A stretch of 64,000 nt of DNA from Terfezia claveryi (GCA_015179025.1 WHUX01000116.1:62001-126000), one strand, 5' to 3'. Shown: positions 31,864-44,282, numbered from the stretch's first letter. A program made the numbers and translations. The notes: generated from the letters alone by a model not told the origin.

Positions 31864-34800
31864 AGGAAACAAAAAAATAAGGTACCTATGCGTACAGCCG
31901 CACAAGATTTAGCTATGCCGATAGCCACCAAGGATAAAAACAACAAGGATAAAATCAAGGAACAACCCTTGTCAAGACAGGTACCAGATTTTAGCAAGGT
32001 ATTCGTTAGAGCTAACGAACACCCGCACTAGCTTTAATTGATCTCCAAATGAAGGAGGAGACTTAATCAATTCTCAATTTGTACACCTATCAAAATACCA
32101 ACTAGAAGTATCGAGAAGAAATCATTAAGTACTGCAATTAAAGGCTCAAAAGGAACGATAGACAAAGCTTGTACTATCAAACTTGATTGGATAGGTTATG
32201 TAGAAGAACAACATTCTATATAGCTCATTTGACTGGATGGGACATGATACTAGGAGAACTGCTCTCAGCAAAGTGCGAGCAATAATTCCTGCCCATCAGG
32301 AACCAGTTACTATCCACCGGAAAACATTCCACGATTCCAGCTAAGTGTATGGAAGGGATCTAGAACATGGCGAATGGTATAAGATCAGCGTATACACAGG
32401 TCAGCTGTGAATCAGTTACAGATTATATTGAACTAGATAATTGGGAAAATATTAGTGACGCGGAAGAAACTGATTCAGAAAGAGAACTCGTGACAGCTGT
32501 TTCTACGGTACAGAAACAATTCAACCCTGTAATGGAGTTTCCCTTATTATTTCCCAAGACAATTCCATGGGAATTACCTCCACTAAGAAAAATTAATCAC
32601 TCTATCAAACCAAAAGCGGGAGCTACTTGGATACCAAAATGGCGACCCTCAGGACATCGATTTAGACAACAAATCATGACAAATTAGTCGAAGAAGAAGC
32701 ATCAGGTCGTATATATAGAGTAGAAAATGATACAAATGCTGTAGTCATGTTCACTATCCCTAAACGAGATAAACCGGAAGAAGCCAGACATGTCAATGAC
32801 TGTCGAGACTGCAATTTAGCCATCGAACTAGACCATACCCCATTGCCAGATATTAATGAAGCAATTGAACTAGTGGCAGAGAATCCCATTTGGACTAAGC
32901 TTGATTTAGCCGACGGATTTTTTAATATCAGGAACAATAAAGAATCTGAGCAACACTCTACCTTTTTATGTCACATGGGATATTTCAGAAGCAGAGTTAT
33001 GCAACAAGGGGATCGTAACACACCAGCTACCATGGTTCGCGTTATGCATGAAATTTTTAAGGACATGGTCTATAAAAATTTAATCATCTATATTGATGAT
33101 ATTATTATATTCTCTAAAACGTATGAAGAACATATAGAATTATTAAGAAAGTACTTCAATGTCTACAGGATGAGAAATTCTATCTCAAAGAAAGCAAATG
33201 CCAGTTCTTTACTCCAAGATTGGAAATCTTAGGACACGTTTTGACATCAGATGGATTACATGTAGACCCGAAGAAGAGGACTACTATATTAACATTCCAA
33301 CTCCTACAAGAAAAAAGGATCTTAGAGGATTCCTTGGAATCGTTAATTATTCAGTAGATTTATTCCTGACTTGGCATCGTATGCGAGCACCCTGTCAGAA
33401 CTGCAAGGAGAAACAAAGAAATAGGAATGGACAGATACTCATAATGCAGCGTTTGAAAAACTCAAGGAACTCGTGAATTCCCCACATGTTTTAAAACCCT
33501 AGAATAATGAATCTACTGAACCCAAATATTTAGTCTATGATGCTAGTGATGTAGGACTAGGATCTTGATAGGTCAAGGACCATTGACGCACATCAGACCA
33601 TCATGCTTCCACTCTAGAAAATTTAATCCAGCACAACTCAATTATCCTACCTTTCAAAAGGAATTATTAGCGATTATTGACTCATTAAAATTTTTTGAAG
33701 CACAATTAAGAGGTCACAAGTTCACTATCCTTACAGACCACAAACCATTAGTAACCTTCCATACTCAAACGCCTGCAAGTCAAAAATTGAGGTGATAGCA
33801 AGATTACCTAATGGAATTTGATACAGACATACACATACTGCAGGAAAGGAAAATTTGATAGCAGACGCTCTATCAAGAAAGCATAAATACTTAGACACTC
33901 CCACCACCGAGGACGATTATATTTCCAACAGCATCGATCCTCATAACCATACCTACAACCGCAACATCTCTACCAACGCTTTAAGAACTTTCCACTCACC
34001 AGAAACCTCTACTCAGAACAATATGGTTTCTCGCGGAGCTATCAATTTCAAGCATATTGACTGTGACTTCAACAAATGTCATGGAAGAGCCGAAGAACTT
34101 GGATACCATATCTTCTGTCCATACTTCGAGGGCATCCCAGATGAAGAAAGCGAATATGACATGATAAAGGAAGAAGAGTCCTCAGACGACGAGACTCTAT
34201 CCACTATACCAGAAGAAGTTTTCAGCAGGTATGATCGTGTACCCAATATAAACAAGAACAAACCCTTAACAGTTCTTGGATTAAATATAGGCCTCCATCT
34301 TCTGAAAACCTTCAACAAAATACCCTCGCTCTTGAAGAAGCGAAAGAAATTGCTATCGACCTGGCTCATAGCAATTGGCAACAACACAAAAGGATGCACT
34401 GGTCCTTTTGCCGTGATTTTTACTGTCCAGTTCATAGTAGCTCTCATGCCATGAACAACCGCATGTTCACCGTCGAAACATGTGCAATCTGCAACCACCA
34501 CGGACATGGCAGTTTAAACTGTGACCTGACAGCCTCAGTTCTTAAGAAGGAGAAGGAATTCCTTACGACTCGTATTATGCATATCTTATCCGCAAATGAG
34601 CCTCAAAAGGAACTAGCACCAGTACAACAAACGCCAGCTTATCCACCTCTACCAGCTCTCAGCTGTAAAGAAGCTATCCAGGAAATCGGAGAATGGGCAA
34701 AAAGATGGATTACCAACAAGCCAACACAACCCACTCTCCAATCCAGCATTCAGTTCAGTAACCCTACCGAACAGATGAGCACCGACAAATGGAACAGAAG

Positions 34801-36850
34801 ATCAGGAACACTTCTGTTGCCCCACAAGAACCATGGAATGCACTTCAACAACCAGCCGCAACCACTAGCAGCAGTAATATAATTCCAATCAACACCGCCG
34901 CCGTCACTACTCGTTCTAAAAAGAGAGTAGCAATTGACGAAGATTTGCCCTCTTTCATTCAAGACACCAAGACCTCCAGACAGCATTGTGATTTCTGTAA
35001 GTTTTCAGGACATAATGCTTCCACATGCAAGGAGAAGAAACCCACCATGAATAACTTCAACACAAGGATCGAACCGACCCTCAACAAGCTCATTGAAGAG
35101 AAGCACATTAGCGACGGATGGGAAGACAACAAGGACTACTTTATCACATACTGGCTTGACCAAGGAACAGGTATGAAAGCCGTATATCAATCGTGTATGA
35201 GAGTATGTCCTATCTGGAAGAACTACTATGATACCTTTGTGAACCGTAAGGATCATAGAATAAAAGATGGATTTTTGTATGTCAAGAACCGATAAGGACA
35301 ATGGAGACTAGTCTTGCCCTCTACCTTTAACATCGAAGGTAAGAACTATCTCGAATTGGTTATTAAAGATACACATGAAGCAACCGCTCATGGTGGCATT
35401 GAAAAAAAATGAAATATCTTACTGACCGATATGATTGCCAGTCCTTTACAGAACCAACTAAGGACTATATCAGAAGTTGTGATACTTATCAATGGACAAA
35501 GTATTCCAACAAGGCACCACTTGGACTCGTAACCCCATTACATGTACCAAGCAGGCCATGGACTGACATATCGATGGATTTTCTTAAGTTAGCACCTCTG
35601 TTTACTAAGTGTTCAATTTTGTACCCGAATATTCCTGTTAAAGAAGATCATGTAGTCTGTATCTCACGACTTTGGACGATTGTCGATAGACAATCAGGAT
35701 TCAAGTTTCTTATTTCTGTCTCAAATAATTTCACAGCAGAACAATGTACTGCTACCTTTGATACTCATGTAGTCCCAACTATGGGATACCCTTTCTGTAT
35801 TGTTTTTGATCGCGACACTCTTTTTATGTCAACGCACTTTCAAGATTGGGCTAGGAATAAAGGAATCAAGTTGGAACCATCCACCGTATATCATCTACGT
35901 GCAACGGACAATCGGAAATTGTGAACAAAGAAATTCTACAAGTAGTAAGAGCCTGTAAAATCGAAGGATTTGATTGGCTACAGAAACTACCAGAGATACA
36001 GTTGAAACTAACTCTAGGTATAATGCCGCTAGACAGAATAGTCCCTTTTCCACACTATTTGGATTTAATGCACATCTTGGTGTATCGATACTTCCATACC
36101 CCATTAATGCATATGTACAGCAATAACTCATGAGGTAACGTCTAAAAACCTATATGACGCAAGAAGACTCAAGCATCTCAAGCAAACAAACGACTACCCA
36201 ATACAGCCAAATTTTCAGTCAGACAACAAGTTATGCTTTCCTCAGAAAACATCAACCTATCGAACGTCTCACCCAAACTCAAACCAAAATGGCTAGGCCC
36301 ATTTCCCATTATTTCCAGTAATCGGAAACACAATAACTATAGCCTAGACCTATCCAGTCAACCTGACCTCCACCTCATATATAATACTTTTCATATCAGC
36401 AAACTTAAACCCTACTATAAAAACGATCCTACCCAGTTCCCTCACAGACAATCTCAGGAACCAGGACCAATTCAAGAAGATCGTTATGAAGTTGAAAAGA
36501 TATTAGAATTTAGAATAGCTCCTCGAACTGGAGAAAGACAATATAAGGTCAGATGGCTAGGATACTCTCCTAAATATGATTCCTGGGTAAACGCCAAGGA
36601 CATCACCAACGAAATTCTTCAAGACTTCTGGATGACCGGAAGTATGGAAGACACATTTAAGAGACATCTAAGGACTAAAGGAAAACAAGGACCACGAACC
36701 AGAGATGAGACCCGAGCTCTCATCCAACAAGAACGAGATAGAATCATGAGTCAAGGAAACACTAAGGATATTCATGTTAATGCTAATGTATTAACAATGC
36801 ATCAAATCTTAGGACGTATGGAAACCAATATAGCAGAGCGAAAGAAGTAA
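31864..36850 (+). pseudogene. Element 3 pol: protease, RT, RNase H, linker, integrase, chromodomain
   Basis: The protease-like region is at about 31985-32290 with several indels. RT has VMFTIPKRDKPEEARHVNDC and the YIDD catalytic motif at 33089-33100. RNase H is at 33540-33880 (LTDHKPLVTF, IADALSRKH). The Cys/His linker is at 33900-35330. The integrase is at about 35360-36130, with the zinc domain partly damaged (CDTY for CDTC), FDRDTLFMSTHF, and an indel in the DGQSEIVNKE segment near 35905. The 36233-36850 frame is open through the tail and contains the chromodomain (DRYEVEKILEF ... YKVRWLGYSPKYDSWVNA), which in chromoviruses steers integration to marked chromatin. Confidence 0.9.
33900..35330 (+). 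other. Cys/His-rich linker between RNase H and integrase
   Basis: About 450 residues separate DALSRKH of RNase H from the integrase zinc domain, where most Ty3/gypsy elements have a short connection. Four Cys/His groups are visible: CDFNKC...HIFC at 34062-34118; HWSFCRDFYCPVHSSSH at 34397-34447; CAICNHHGHGSLNC at 34481-34522; CDFCKFSGHNASTC at 34987-35028. The last two are perfect CX2CX4HX4C knuckles. Between them is a Pro/Gln-rich stretch and a basic TRSKKRVAIDE motif. The same groups are present in elements 1 and 2. Confidence 0.75.
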
Positions 36851-36870
36851 GGATAGGAAATCCTTCTATA

Positions 36871-36878
36871 TAGGGAAG
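36871..36878 (+). promoter_or_regulatory. Polypurine tract of element 3
   Basis: TAGGGAAG directly abuts the 3' LTR. The other copies have GGGGAAG or AGGGAAG at the same place on the minus strand. It would prime plus-strand DNA synthesis. Confidence 0.7.
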
Positions 36879-37557
36879 TATAATGGAGAACGTTGTTTCA
36901 TTGCTTATATAATTGATTATATACTTTTGTATTTCCTATATTACTACTATGTTATGTAACTAAGCCTCTCGGTTGAAGGACTAGCCTTCTACTACCTCCT
37001 ATTACTTTATAAGTGTCCATAGCATGCGGAATTTGCCATGGGAACTTCCATGGAACTTGCCATATGAGCACACCCTCATTATGGCCGCATGACCTCTGTT
37101 TAAAGGCGTGTGACTCATTACTATAGCCACATGACCATCATTTAAGGCGTGTGACTCATTACTATGGCCACATGACCCTTTTGTACAGCGCACTACCTTC
37201 TGGTATGCCACCCTTTATTGTATTTATTTCCTTAGTCATCAGATCTCAGACGAGTATAAATAGGCCACTGGATTCCCTCTGGAATCCACAGAAAGACAAA
37301 AAGCAACAAAGCAAGCACACAGAGCAAGCAAGCCTATATTCCGATCAGATCAAGATCATATAGCTTAGATAGCACAAATCATATAAGATAGATTACATCA
37401 GTTAATTACTGTTCCCTTCGGGAACGTCCCACATAGTAATCTCCCTACCCTTCTGAGGTCTTACCTCAGCAGAACCGAAATACACAAACGTCCGTGCCTA
37501 CAGATATAAATTGTATAAACGGTACCGAATGAATACTGTCTAGTACCATTCATTACA
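36879..37557 (+). repeat. 3' LTR of element 3
   Basis: This 679-bp LTR pairs with 28614-29293 and is followed by the AAGTT target duplication. It has a TATA box at 37255-37262 and ends CATTACA. Confidence 0.95.
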
Positions 37558-38502
37558 AAGTTTGTACTGATACAGAGTACTGACACTCTTAGTTAGCAAA
37601 TAGTTAGTAGTATTTACACCCCATTCGAGAATTACTCTATAGATCTTCAATATTTGAATAATTGTCAATTCAACTAGACTTAGTTACCTTTATTTATCTT
37701 AGTAAAGATAGTAGAAAAGTGCTATAAAAGACCTATAGAAGTTAAGGTTTATAATATTCTATATAAATCATATAGTAGATCCAATAAGCCTATAAGCCAA
37801 AAACAAGTATATGCATACTGACTATATAAGCTACCCCTAATTAGTACATATATAATGTATATGCCAATATAGGTGTTTTTTCAACTAGACTAGTACCAAT
37901 AGAGATATTTCTAATTTTCTATATAACTACTACACTAAATCAATAATGGCTGTTGTAGTCTAGAAGTATTACCCTACCATCCAAACTACTGCCCAAACTA
38001 CTACCTAAACCACTAATTATAGTAATTCTAATACAAAAACTTATTTGAGACATGCTAATTAACTTTAATAAATCCATATGAAAATATATATGAATATACT
38101 TATTACTCCTATTCTATTCCAGTAGGGGTATAGAGTACTATGAGAAACTACCTGAAAATTTGAGTAAATTCAAATTACACTCCTAAGCTCTATCTGTCAG
38201 ATACCAATGCCAAATATTAGTAATTGGTATATAGCTTGAGGTACCTATTCTACTTTGCATACCTACATAATAAGTATATAATTTATCACAATTGGTGAAG
38301 AGTGGATGCACACTCTTAGGAAATTCTGGATTCTACCTATATTGATCCCCACATGGACAATTATGATGCTAAAAAATATAAAATCTCTTGAACTTTTTAT
38401 ATACAAATTCAATAACTTAAATATTCATAGCATTATTTTGCTTAGTCATATACTATATATATAGGTTAATTGTTATTTCTATTACGGAGTAAGCTAATGT
38501 CA
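37558..38502. other. Unassigned AT-rich spacer
   Basis: About 0.95 kb of AT-rich, stop-dense sequence lies between element 3 and the MULE. It has the look of RIP-altered repeat DNA, but I could not match any frame to a family. Confidence 0.45.
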
Positions 38503-38512
38503 ATTACAAAGT

Positions 38513-40059
38513 GAGAAAAGCTTTGAAATACCCCTCGGGTAACACGGACTCCTATGAGACACCCCTCGCTTAGTGGAACATGTCTAAGATACAATACTAT
38601 ACCACTCTCTCTACTAGACATGACTCTAGTCTAGCTGGCGTGACTCTATGCAGAGGCTCCTCTATTATGTAGCTGACACGCTCTCTTCTGCCAGCTAACG
38701 CGGCTTCTCTAGGCTTTCGTCTGGCAAAGGCTTCATTCTCTTGGCAGTACCGCTCAACGCGTCCCCTCAGCTTATCGCGCCCCTACAGCTCATCGCGTCC
38801 CTACTGCTCTACACATCGCGTCACTATACTATACAGGTATGGTTTCTAATGCTTCTACAATCTTGCGTGTTGCTGTTGCTGCCTCCAGCTCTGCAAGCTC
38901 AGGTTCGCTGCTCTCAGTTTCTCAGGTTATATAGACTCAAGCTTACCTTCGCTGCCCTAGATTCTTCCGGCTCAGATATGCTCTCCAAGCTTAGGTCTGT
39001 TACTCTGCCTTCGCTGCTCTCGGTTTCTCAGGTTATATTGACTCAAGCTTACCTTCGCTGCCCTAGGTTCTACCGGCTTAAATATGCTCTCCAAGCTCAG
39101 GTCCGCTGGCTAGGTTCTTCCAGCTCAAATATGCTCTCCAAGCTTAGGTCTGTTACTCTGCCTTCGCTGCTCTCGGTTTCTCAGGTTATATTGACTCAAG
39201 CTTACCTTCGCCGCCCTAGGTTCTACCGGCTTAAATATGCTCTCCAAGCTCAGGTCCGCTGGCTAGGTTCTTCCGGCTCAAATATGCTCTCCAAGCTTAG
39301 GTCCGTTACTCTGCCTTCACTGCTCTCGGTCTCTAGGTAATACCGGCTCAAATATGCTCTTCGAGCTCAGGTCCGCTGCCCTAAGTTCTACCGGCTTAAA
39401 TATGCTCTCCAAGCTTAGGTCCGTTACTCTGCCTTCACTGCTCTCGGTCTCTAGGTTCTACCGGCTCAAATATGCTCTTCAAGCTCAGGTCCGCTGGCTA
39501 GGTTCTTCCAGCTCAAATATGCTCTCCAAGCTTAGGTCTGTTACTCTGCCTTCGCTGCTCTCGGTTTCTCAGGTTATATTGACTCAAGCTTACCTTCGCT
39601 GCCCTAGGTTCTACCGGCTCAAATATGCTCTCCAAGCTTAGGTCCATTACTCTGCCTTCACTGCTCTCGGTCTCTAGGTTCTACCGGCTCAAATATGCTC
39701 TTCAAGTTCAGGTCCGCTGGCTAGGTTCTTCTGGCTCAAATATGCTCTCCAAGCTTAGGTCTGTTACTCTGCCTTCGCTACTCTCGGTTTCTCAGGTTAT
39801 ATTGACTCAAGCTTACCTTCGCCGCCCTAGGTTCTACCGGCTTAAATATGCTCTCCAAGCTCAGGTCCGCTGGCTAGGTTCTTCCGGCTCAAATATGCTC
39901 TCCAAGCTTAGGTCCGTTACTCTGCCTTCACTGCTCTCGGTCTCTAGGTCCTACCGGCTCAAATATGGTCTCCGAGCTCAAGTCCACTACTCTCAGTTCT
40001 TCAGGCCCTTCAAGCTCAAGTTTACTGCTCTAAGTTCTTTCTTAATTTATAAAATCTAA
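38513..40059 (+). repeat. Left MULE arm: inverted repeat and expanded tandem array
   Basis: The first 450 bp or so match the right arm in inverse orientation. From about 38960 to 40010 the arm becomes an array of units with ATGCTCTCCAAGCTTAGGTC, a TTGACTCAAGCTTACC segment and a CAGGTCCGCTGGCTAGG segment. The CCAAGCTTAGGTC core recurs at about 38980, 39130, 39285, 39405, 39520, 39630, 39745 and 39900, so spacings alternate near 110-120 and 150-155 bp. The array keeps an open, Leu/Ser-rich frame over several stretches because the units are repeated. I do not regard it as a gene. Confidence 0.8.
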
Positions 40060-40081
40060 ATACAAGGGACTTTCCTTAAGC

Positions 40082-41940
40082 TTATTGTGTACATTTCCTT
40101 CGATTATGTCCATACCCTCCACACAATGAACATGATTGACTACCACTACCCTTTACAGGCGCAACTTCCATCCCATTAAGCTGTGCTTGTGCCTTCATTG
40201 TACTTCTTCGAGATTCTCCTGCTACCATACGCTTGACTTTTGGTCGCCCCATTGCCTTCCGCTCAGTTTTTGGTGCTGTAATAGGTATTTCATTATTCAC
40301 GTTGTTATTGCTATTGTCTTTTATCTGAATAAGAGAGATTGGAAGAAGGTTTTTTTGGTAGGTATATTTCCAAGCTATTTTGGTAAAATATTAGGGTACA
40401 TAGTCGCGTGGATGGGGATGTCCTGGTATTTGCACTTGAAGTGCAAATATGAGTGTAAATGCATGACCGCAAGGAATTCCATTTTCTTGAAAATGGCCAC
40501 AAGAGCATCTTCGAAACCATAAGTCGGTTATGAAGGTTTTATGGTTGGTTTGTGTGATAATTCCGGATGTACGTGAGGAAATCTGAATGGTATTTGCCAT
40601 TGCCCAACGTTGATTTGCTTGAAGTCGCTGGTATGCATAATCCGTATGCATTTGTTGTTCTAACTTCGTAGCTTGAATATATCGCTTAAACCTCTGATTC
40701 ATAACGTAATGCCAAATAGTATCTAAAAGATCCAATATTGGGAGTTCACGTTGATCCTTAAAGACTTTGTTGGTTGATTCAACAACATTAGATGTCTTAT
40801 GCCCATGATATGGACCGAGATAAAAGGCAGTTACCCAAAGTTTTAAATCAATTGCTTTAAGATAATTAGCTGTACCAATATTGAATGCTTCTAACTTTGT
40901 CATCTCATGATGATAGTCTGCACTAGTTTGTGCATTTGCAATTGCCCAAAAATATGGTGCTACCGTATTGGAGTATCGTTTGCAAACATTGCCTAGATAG
41001 GAAATATTAGTAACTAACATTCAATTATCTAATTTTAAAATATAATCATACCTTTTAAATGAAAGCAACAAATTTGTGTATAAATTATATTTCCATATAC
41101 CAGTTGCTCGGCAGCAAGCAAGCCTTTATCACGATCACTGATAAGAGTCATACCTACTGAAGAAGGTATCGCTGACTTTAGGTGTGATAAAAACCATGTC
41201 CAAGAATCTGTATTTTCACTTTCCACAATCGCCCAAGCTAATGGTAAATTTTTACCATTTGCATTAATTCCTACTGCAAACAATAATGTTTGTATAAACC
41301 GTGCTTTCAAGAATGTACCATCCACTGTCATGAATTTTCGCATATGACAAAATGACAAGGTTGATTCCATTAGGCAAATGAAAATGCGTTGAAATACTCG
41401 TTCGGCTGAAGAAGAACTTGCACACTCTTCAAACTGAAGGTGGATGTGAATATCGGGATGTTGCTGCTGAAGTATCGCTATATAAGCTGGAATTTGTTGA
41501 AACTGTTGAAGCTGATATTCACGTCGATCTTGTATTAAAGACATCTTTAATACTCTTGCTGCTTCATAAGTAATTGAATAACTATATTCCATCCGAATAC
41601 AGTCCACAATTTCTTGTACCTTTGTTACTTTAGTAACAAACAAATGCTTAGGAACAGCTCGTTGTAGCCAAAGCTGTTGATTTGCGACAGAAGTCCTTCT
41701 TCCAATACCTACACAAGTATGTTGTGTGTGTAATGATTTAACTTCAATCTCTCTATTCCGATTATATGAAGCAAACATCTACCACAAACATCCACTTTCT
41801 TTATGCTGACATTCATATTGTGCTCGCAGTTTATCTTTACATACAACTTGAAAGCCAAACTGTGTAGAAATTGCCCAATCCTCTAACTCAGCACGAAGAT
41901 CATCCCAAGTTGTAAAACATTGACCGATTGTAATAGGCAT
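40082..41940 (-). pseudogene. MULE transposase, one intron, two nonsense codons
   Basis: The gene starts MPITIGQCFTTWDDLRAELE at 41940. A 59-bp intron (40993-41051, GTATGA...TACTAAT...TAG) joins CCFHLKG to NVCKRYS. Exons of 889 and 911 nt total 600 codons, which keeps frame. Visible in order are an N-terminal Cys/His zinc domain, the catalytic start MTVDGTFLK, LAWAIVESENTDSWTWFL, the second acidic motif LISDRDKG, the third in VVESTNKVF, the SWIM finger CSCGHFQENGIPCGH, the GRPK AT-hook-like motif and a terminal knuckle CSLCGGYGHNRRKC. Only a TAG after SGCLW (about 41779) and a TAA after RDYVP (40388-40390) break it. It is otherwise a full-length family member. Confidence 0.9.
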
Positions 41941-42077
41941 ATCGAGTATTGAATTGGTAAAAACAAAGATTCAGATAATATATATAACAGCAAGCTTGAG
42001 TATATATATAAGTGAGGATGTATGGCTGTGAGAATATATAGAAGTGAGGATATATGACTGTAAGAAAGTGTGGAAGT

Positions 42078-42137
42078 GGTTATGTGCAAAGCGGTTATGT
42101 GCGAAGTGGTTATGTGCGAAGCGGTTATGTGCGAAGC
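42078..42137 (+). repeat. 15-bp minisatellite upstream of the MULE transposase
   Basis: Four head-to-tail copies of GGTTATGTGCGAAGC lie here, with single-base variants in copies 1 and 2. They sit about 140-200 bp upstream of the transposase start, next to TATATATA-rich sequence (about 41975-42012), and may be part of its promoter. Confidence 0.75.
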
Positions 42138-42268
42138 GAGTCTATGGGAAAGGAAGGAAAGAAAAAAAATATGGGAAGGTAATAGAATAATAAATACAAA
42201 AAAGGTAAGCAAAGAAAATAGGGATAGAGTCTATTCAGTACTTAGGGAGAGCAATGTAAACTAGGAAA

Positions 42269-43045
42269 CTAAGAGTAGCGGACCTGAGCTCGAAGAGCAT
42301 ATTTGAGCCGGTAGAACCTAGGGTAGCGAAGGTAAGCTTGAGTCAATATAACCTGAGAAACCGAGAGCAGCGAAGGCAGAGTAACAGATCTAAGCTTGGA
42401 GAGCATATTTGAGCCGGAAGAACCTAGCCAGCGGACCTGAGCTTGGAGAGCATATTTAAGCCAGTAGAACCTAGGGCGGCGAAGGTAAGCTTGAGTCAAT
42501 ATAACCTGAGAAACCGAGAGCAGTGAAGGCAGAGTAACAGACCTAAGCTTGGAGAGCATATTTAAGCCGGAAGAATCTAGGGCAGCGAAGGTAAGCTTAA
42601 GTCTATATAACCTGAGAAACTGAGAGCAGCGAACCTGAGCTTGCAGAGCTGGAGGCAGCGACAGCAACACGCAAGATTGTAGAAGCATTAGAAACCATAC
42701 CTGTATAGTATAGTGACGCGATGTGTAGAGCAGTAGGGACGCAATGAGCTGTAGGGGCGCGATGAGCTGAGGGGACGCGTTGAGCTGTAGGGACGTGACC
42801 GGTACCGGTACTGCCAAGAGAATGAAGCCTTTGCCAGACGAAAGCCTAGAGAAGCCGCGTTAGCTGGCAGAAGAGAGCGTGTCAACTACATAATAGAGGA
42901 GCCTTTGTATAAAGTCACGCCAGCCAGACTAAAGTCATGTCTAGTAGAGAGAGTGGTATAGTATTGTATCCTAGACATGTTCCACTAAGCGAGGGGTGTC
43001 TCACAGGAGTCCGTGTTACCCGAGGGGTATTTCAAAGGTTTTCTC
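42269..43045 (-). repeat. Right MULE arm
   Basis: This is the inverse counterpart of the left arm, 777 bp long. It has the same Pezizal-type repeat units but only about two to three of them, against eight on the left. It includes a short insertion (GGTACCGGTACC-like, about 42800) absent from the left arm. Confidence 0.85.
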
Positions 43046-43264
43046 ATTACAAAGTGCCTTGGTGACTGCCTTAGCAGCTTGGCCTCACCGCTCATTGGCT
43101 AGAGCCTTAATTGTAATTTAATTGAACACTTAATTGGTAGTCTGGTTGCACAACCCCTCGGAACCTTAACTAGTCCCATAACGAGATTATGGACATTAAA
43201 TCAGCTTAGTCAACTCAACATCATCCACAAAAAAAAACAACGGAACATCACCCTCAGACACAAT

Positions 43265-43432
43265 ATGGCATCCCAAACGCCAAAACCCACTCGAATTCGA
43301 AACTGGGTGAAGGAACATGTAGAGCGACTAGTTATCCCAAGGCATCACCCTAAGCATCTCTATGAGCTCCCAAATGTACTCCGCAACACTTTCCGTCGTG
43401 GCATGTCGATATTACTAAGCACGCTTAACTGA
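43265..43432 (+). CDS. Small ORF of unknown function, 55 aa
   Basis: An open frame starts MASQTPKPTRIRNWVKEHVE and ends after LLSTLN. It is basic, with Arg/His-rich helices. It follows a short C/A-rich stretch that looks like a fungal 5' untranslated region, and it sits just outside the MULE. It may be the N-terminus of a broken transposon protein. I recognise no domain and coding status is uncertain. Confidence 0.25.
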   Translation: MASQTPKPTRIRNWVKEHVERLVIPRHHPKHLYELPNVLRNTFRRGMSILLSTLN

Positions 43433-43584
43433 AGATTTGATTTAGGTCGGTCAATCAAAATTTCCCCACTAGTTTTAACTTGCCAAGGCGCTTCGTAATT
43501 GAACAATTACTAGTAGCTTACTTAATGGAAATAACGATTGTCCACCACTAGTACATATGCTTATAACAAAGGGGCGCTAGCAGG

Positions 43585-44024
43585 GGTGCTTATCGATAAG
43601 AATTCACCGCGAGGAAAGATGTGGAGATGAAAACAACAGTGGAGCATTGCTTTTCGCTAGCCAGATCAAACTGCATGTCGCATACCCGAGCCAATTCCTA
43701 CCAGTCGTTGAACCTACGGAAGTTGAGGATGAAATATATGACTGCATTCGTGAGGACTTAAGTACCCTGTTCCGCAAGCCAGTTGGAAGAGATGTTACAG
43801 CGGGAAAGACGTCGAATTGAAGGATATGTATGTACATAGCGAGAAGGCCCAACAAACCCAAAGGAGGATCACCGAATTCTTACATCACTCCTAATATACC
43901 CATCTCTCGTCTCATTTGTCTGTTTTGCCATGTACTGTACGTTTTCTCTTGATATATCCATATATTCGTTATAAGCATACCCTTTCGGGTCCCAATCCCA
44001 TGCTTATAACGAGAGTATACTGTA
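43585..44024. mobile_element. Pogo-like element remnant, right end only
   Basis: The right end TGCTTATAACGAGAGTATAC + TGTA at 44000-44024 and the subterminal TTCGTTATAAGCATACC at about 43967 mirror the structure of the right end of the 21056-22057 element (TGCTTGTAACGAGAG). The internal motif TTATCGATAAGAA at 43591 is also shared. A matching left end is not visible, so the element is probably truncated. The interior has no intact frame. Confidence 0.45.
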
Positions 44025-44282
44025 ATAAGATATTCATCGTAAGCATTGCGAGCAGTCTGAGAAAATGGAGCAACTGGGACGCTGGTAGATGTTGGTATAG
44101 CCATGATGAAACTGGACTACCTATACTATGGATCGAAAATTGCGGAATTATAGCATCATAACCTACCATATATATACTCGACCCGTACAGCCTACGTTTT
44201 TTCAGCTGAGCGGGTACTATACTGATAGTGGCAAGCCGACGTACGTTCAGTTGAGCAGCAGGCATACCGTATAATTCGCAAG

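Larger units (their letters stand above)
28614..37557 (+). mobile_element. Ty3/gypsy chromovirus, element 3
   Basis: This is a full-length 8944-bp plus-strand copy. The LTRs are 28614-29293 and 36879-37557. The 5-bp direct repeat AAGTT flanks it (28609-28613 and 37558-37562). Gene content and order match elements 1 and 2. All genes carry stops or frameshifts, but the antisense leader ORF has no indels, which makes this copy the best guide to that frame. The 3' LTR starts TATAATGG instead of TGTAATGG, one transition at the terminus. Confidence 0.96.
38513..43045 (-). mobile_element. Mutator-like element (MULE) with long terminal inverted repeats
   Basis: This 4533-bp element has perfect 10-bp flanking direct repeats ATTACAAAGT (38503-38512 and 43046-43055), a target duplication of typical MULE length. 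The ends are GAGAAAAGCTTTGAAATACC (left) and, inverted from the right, GAGAAAACCTTTGAAATACC. The inverted similarity continues for several hundred bases with only scattered differences, then enters a composite repeat array. The transposase gene lies on the minus strand between the arms. Everything needed except an unbroken reading frame is present. Confidence 0.93.

Noticed and set aside
38960..40010. CRISPR-like array
   Set aside because: Repeats are long, variable in spacing and composite, with no short constant repeats or unique spacers; the genome is also eukaryotic.
38741..40059. Long Leu/Ser-rich plus-strand frames in the MULE left arm
   Set aside because: They follow the tandem repeat units, occur inverted in the right arm with different unit number, and show no domain. 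Treated as non-coding subterminal repeats.
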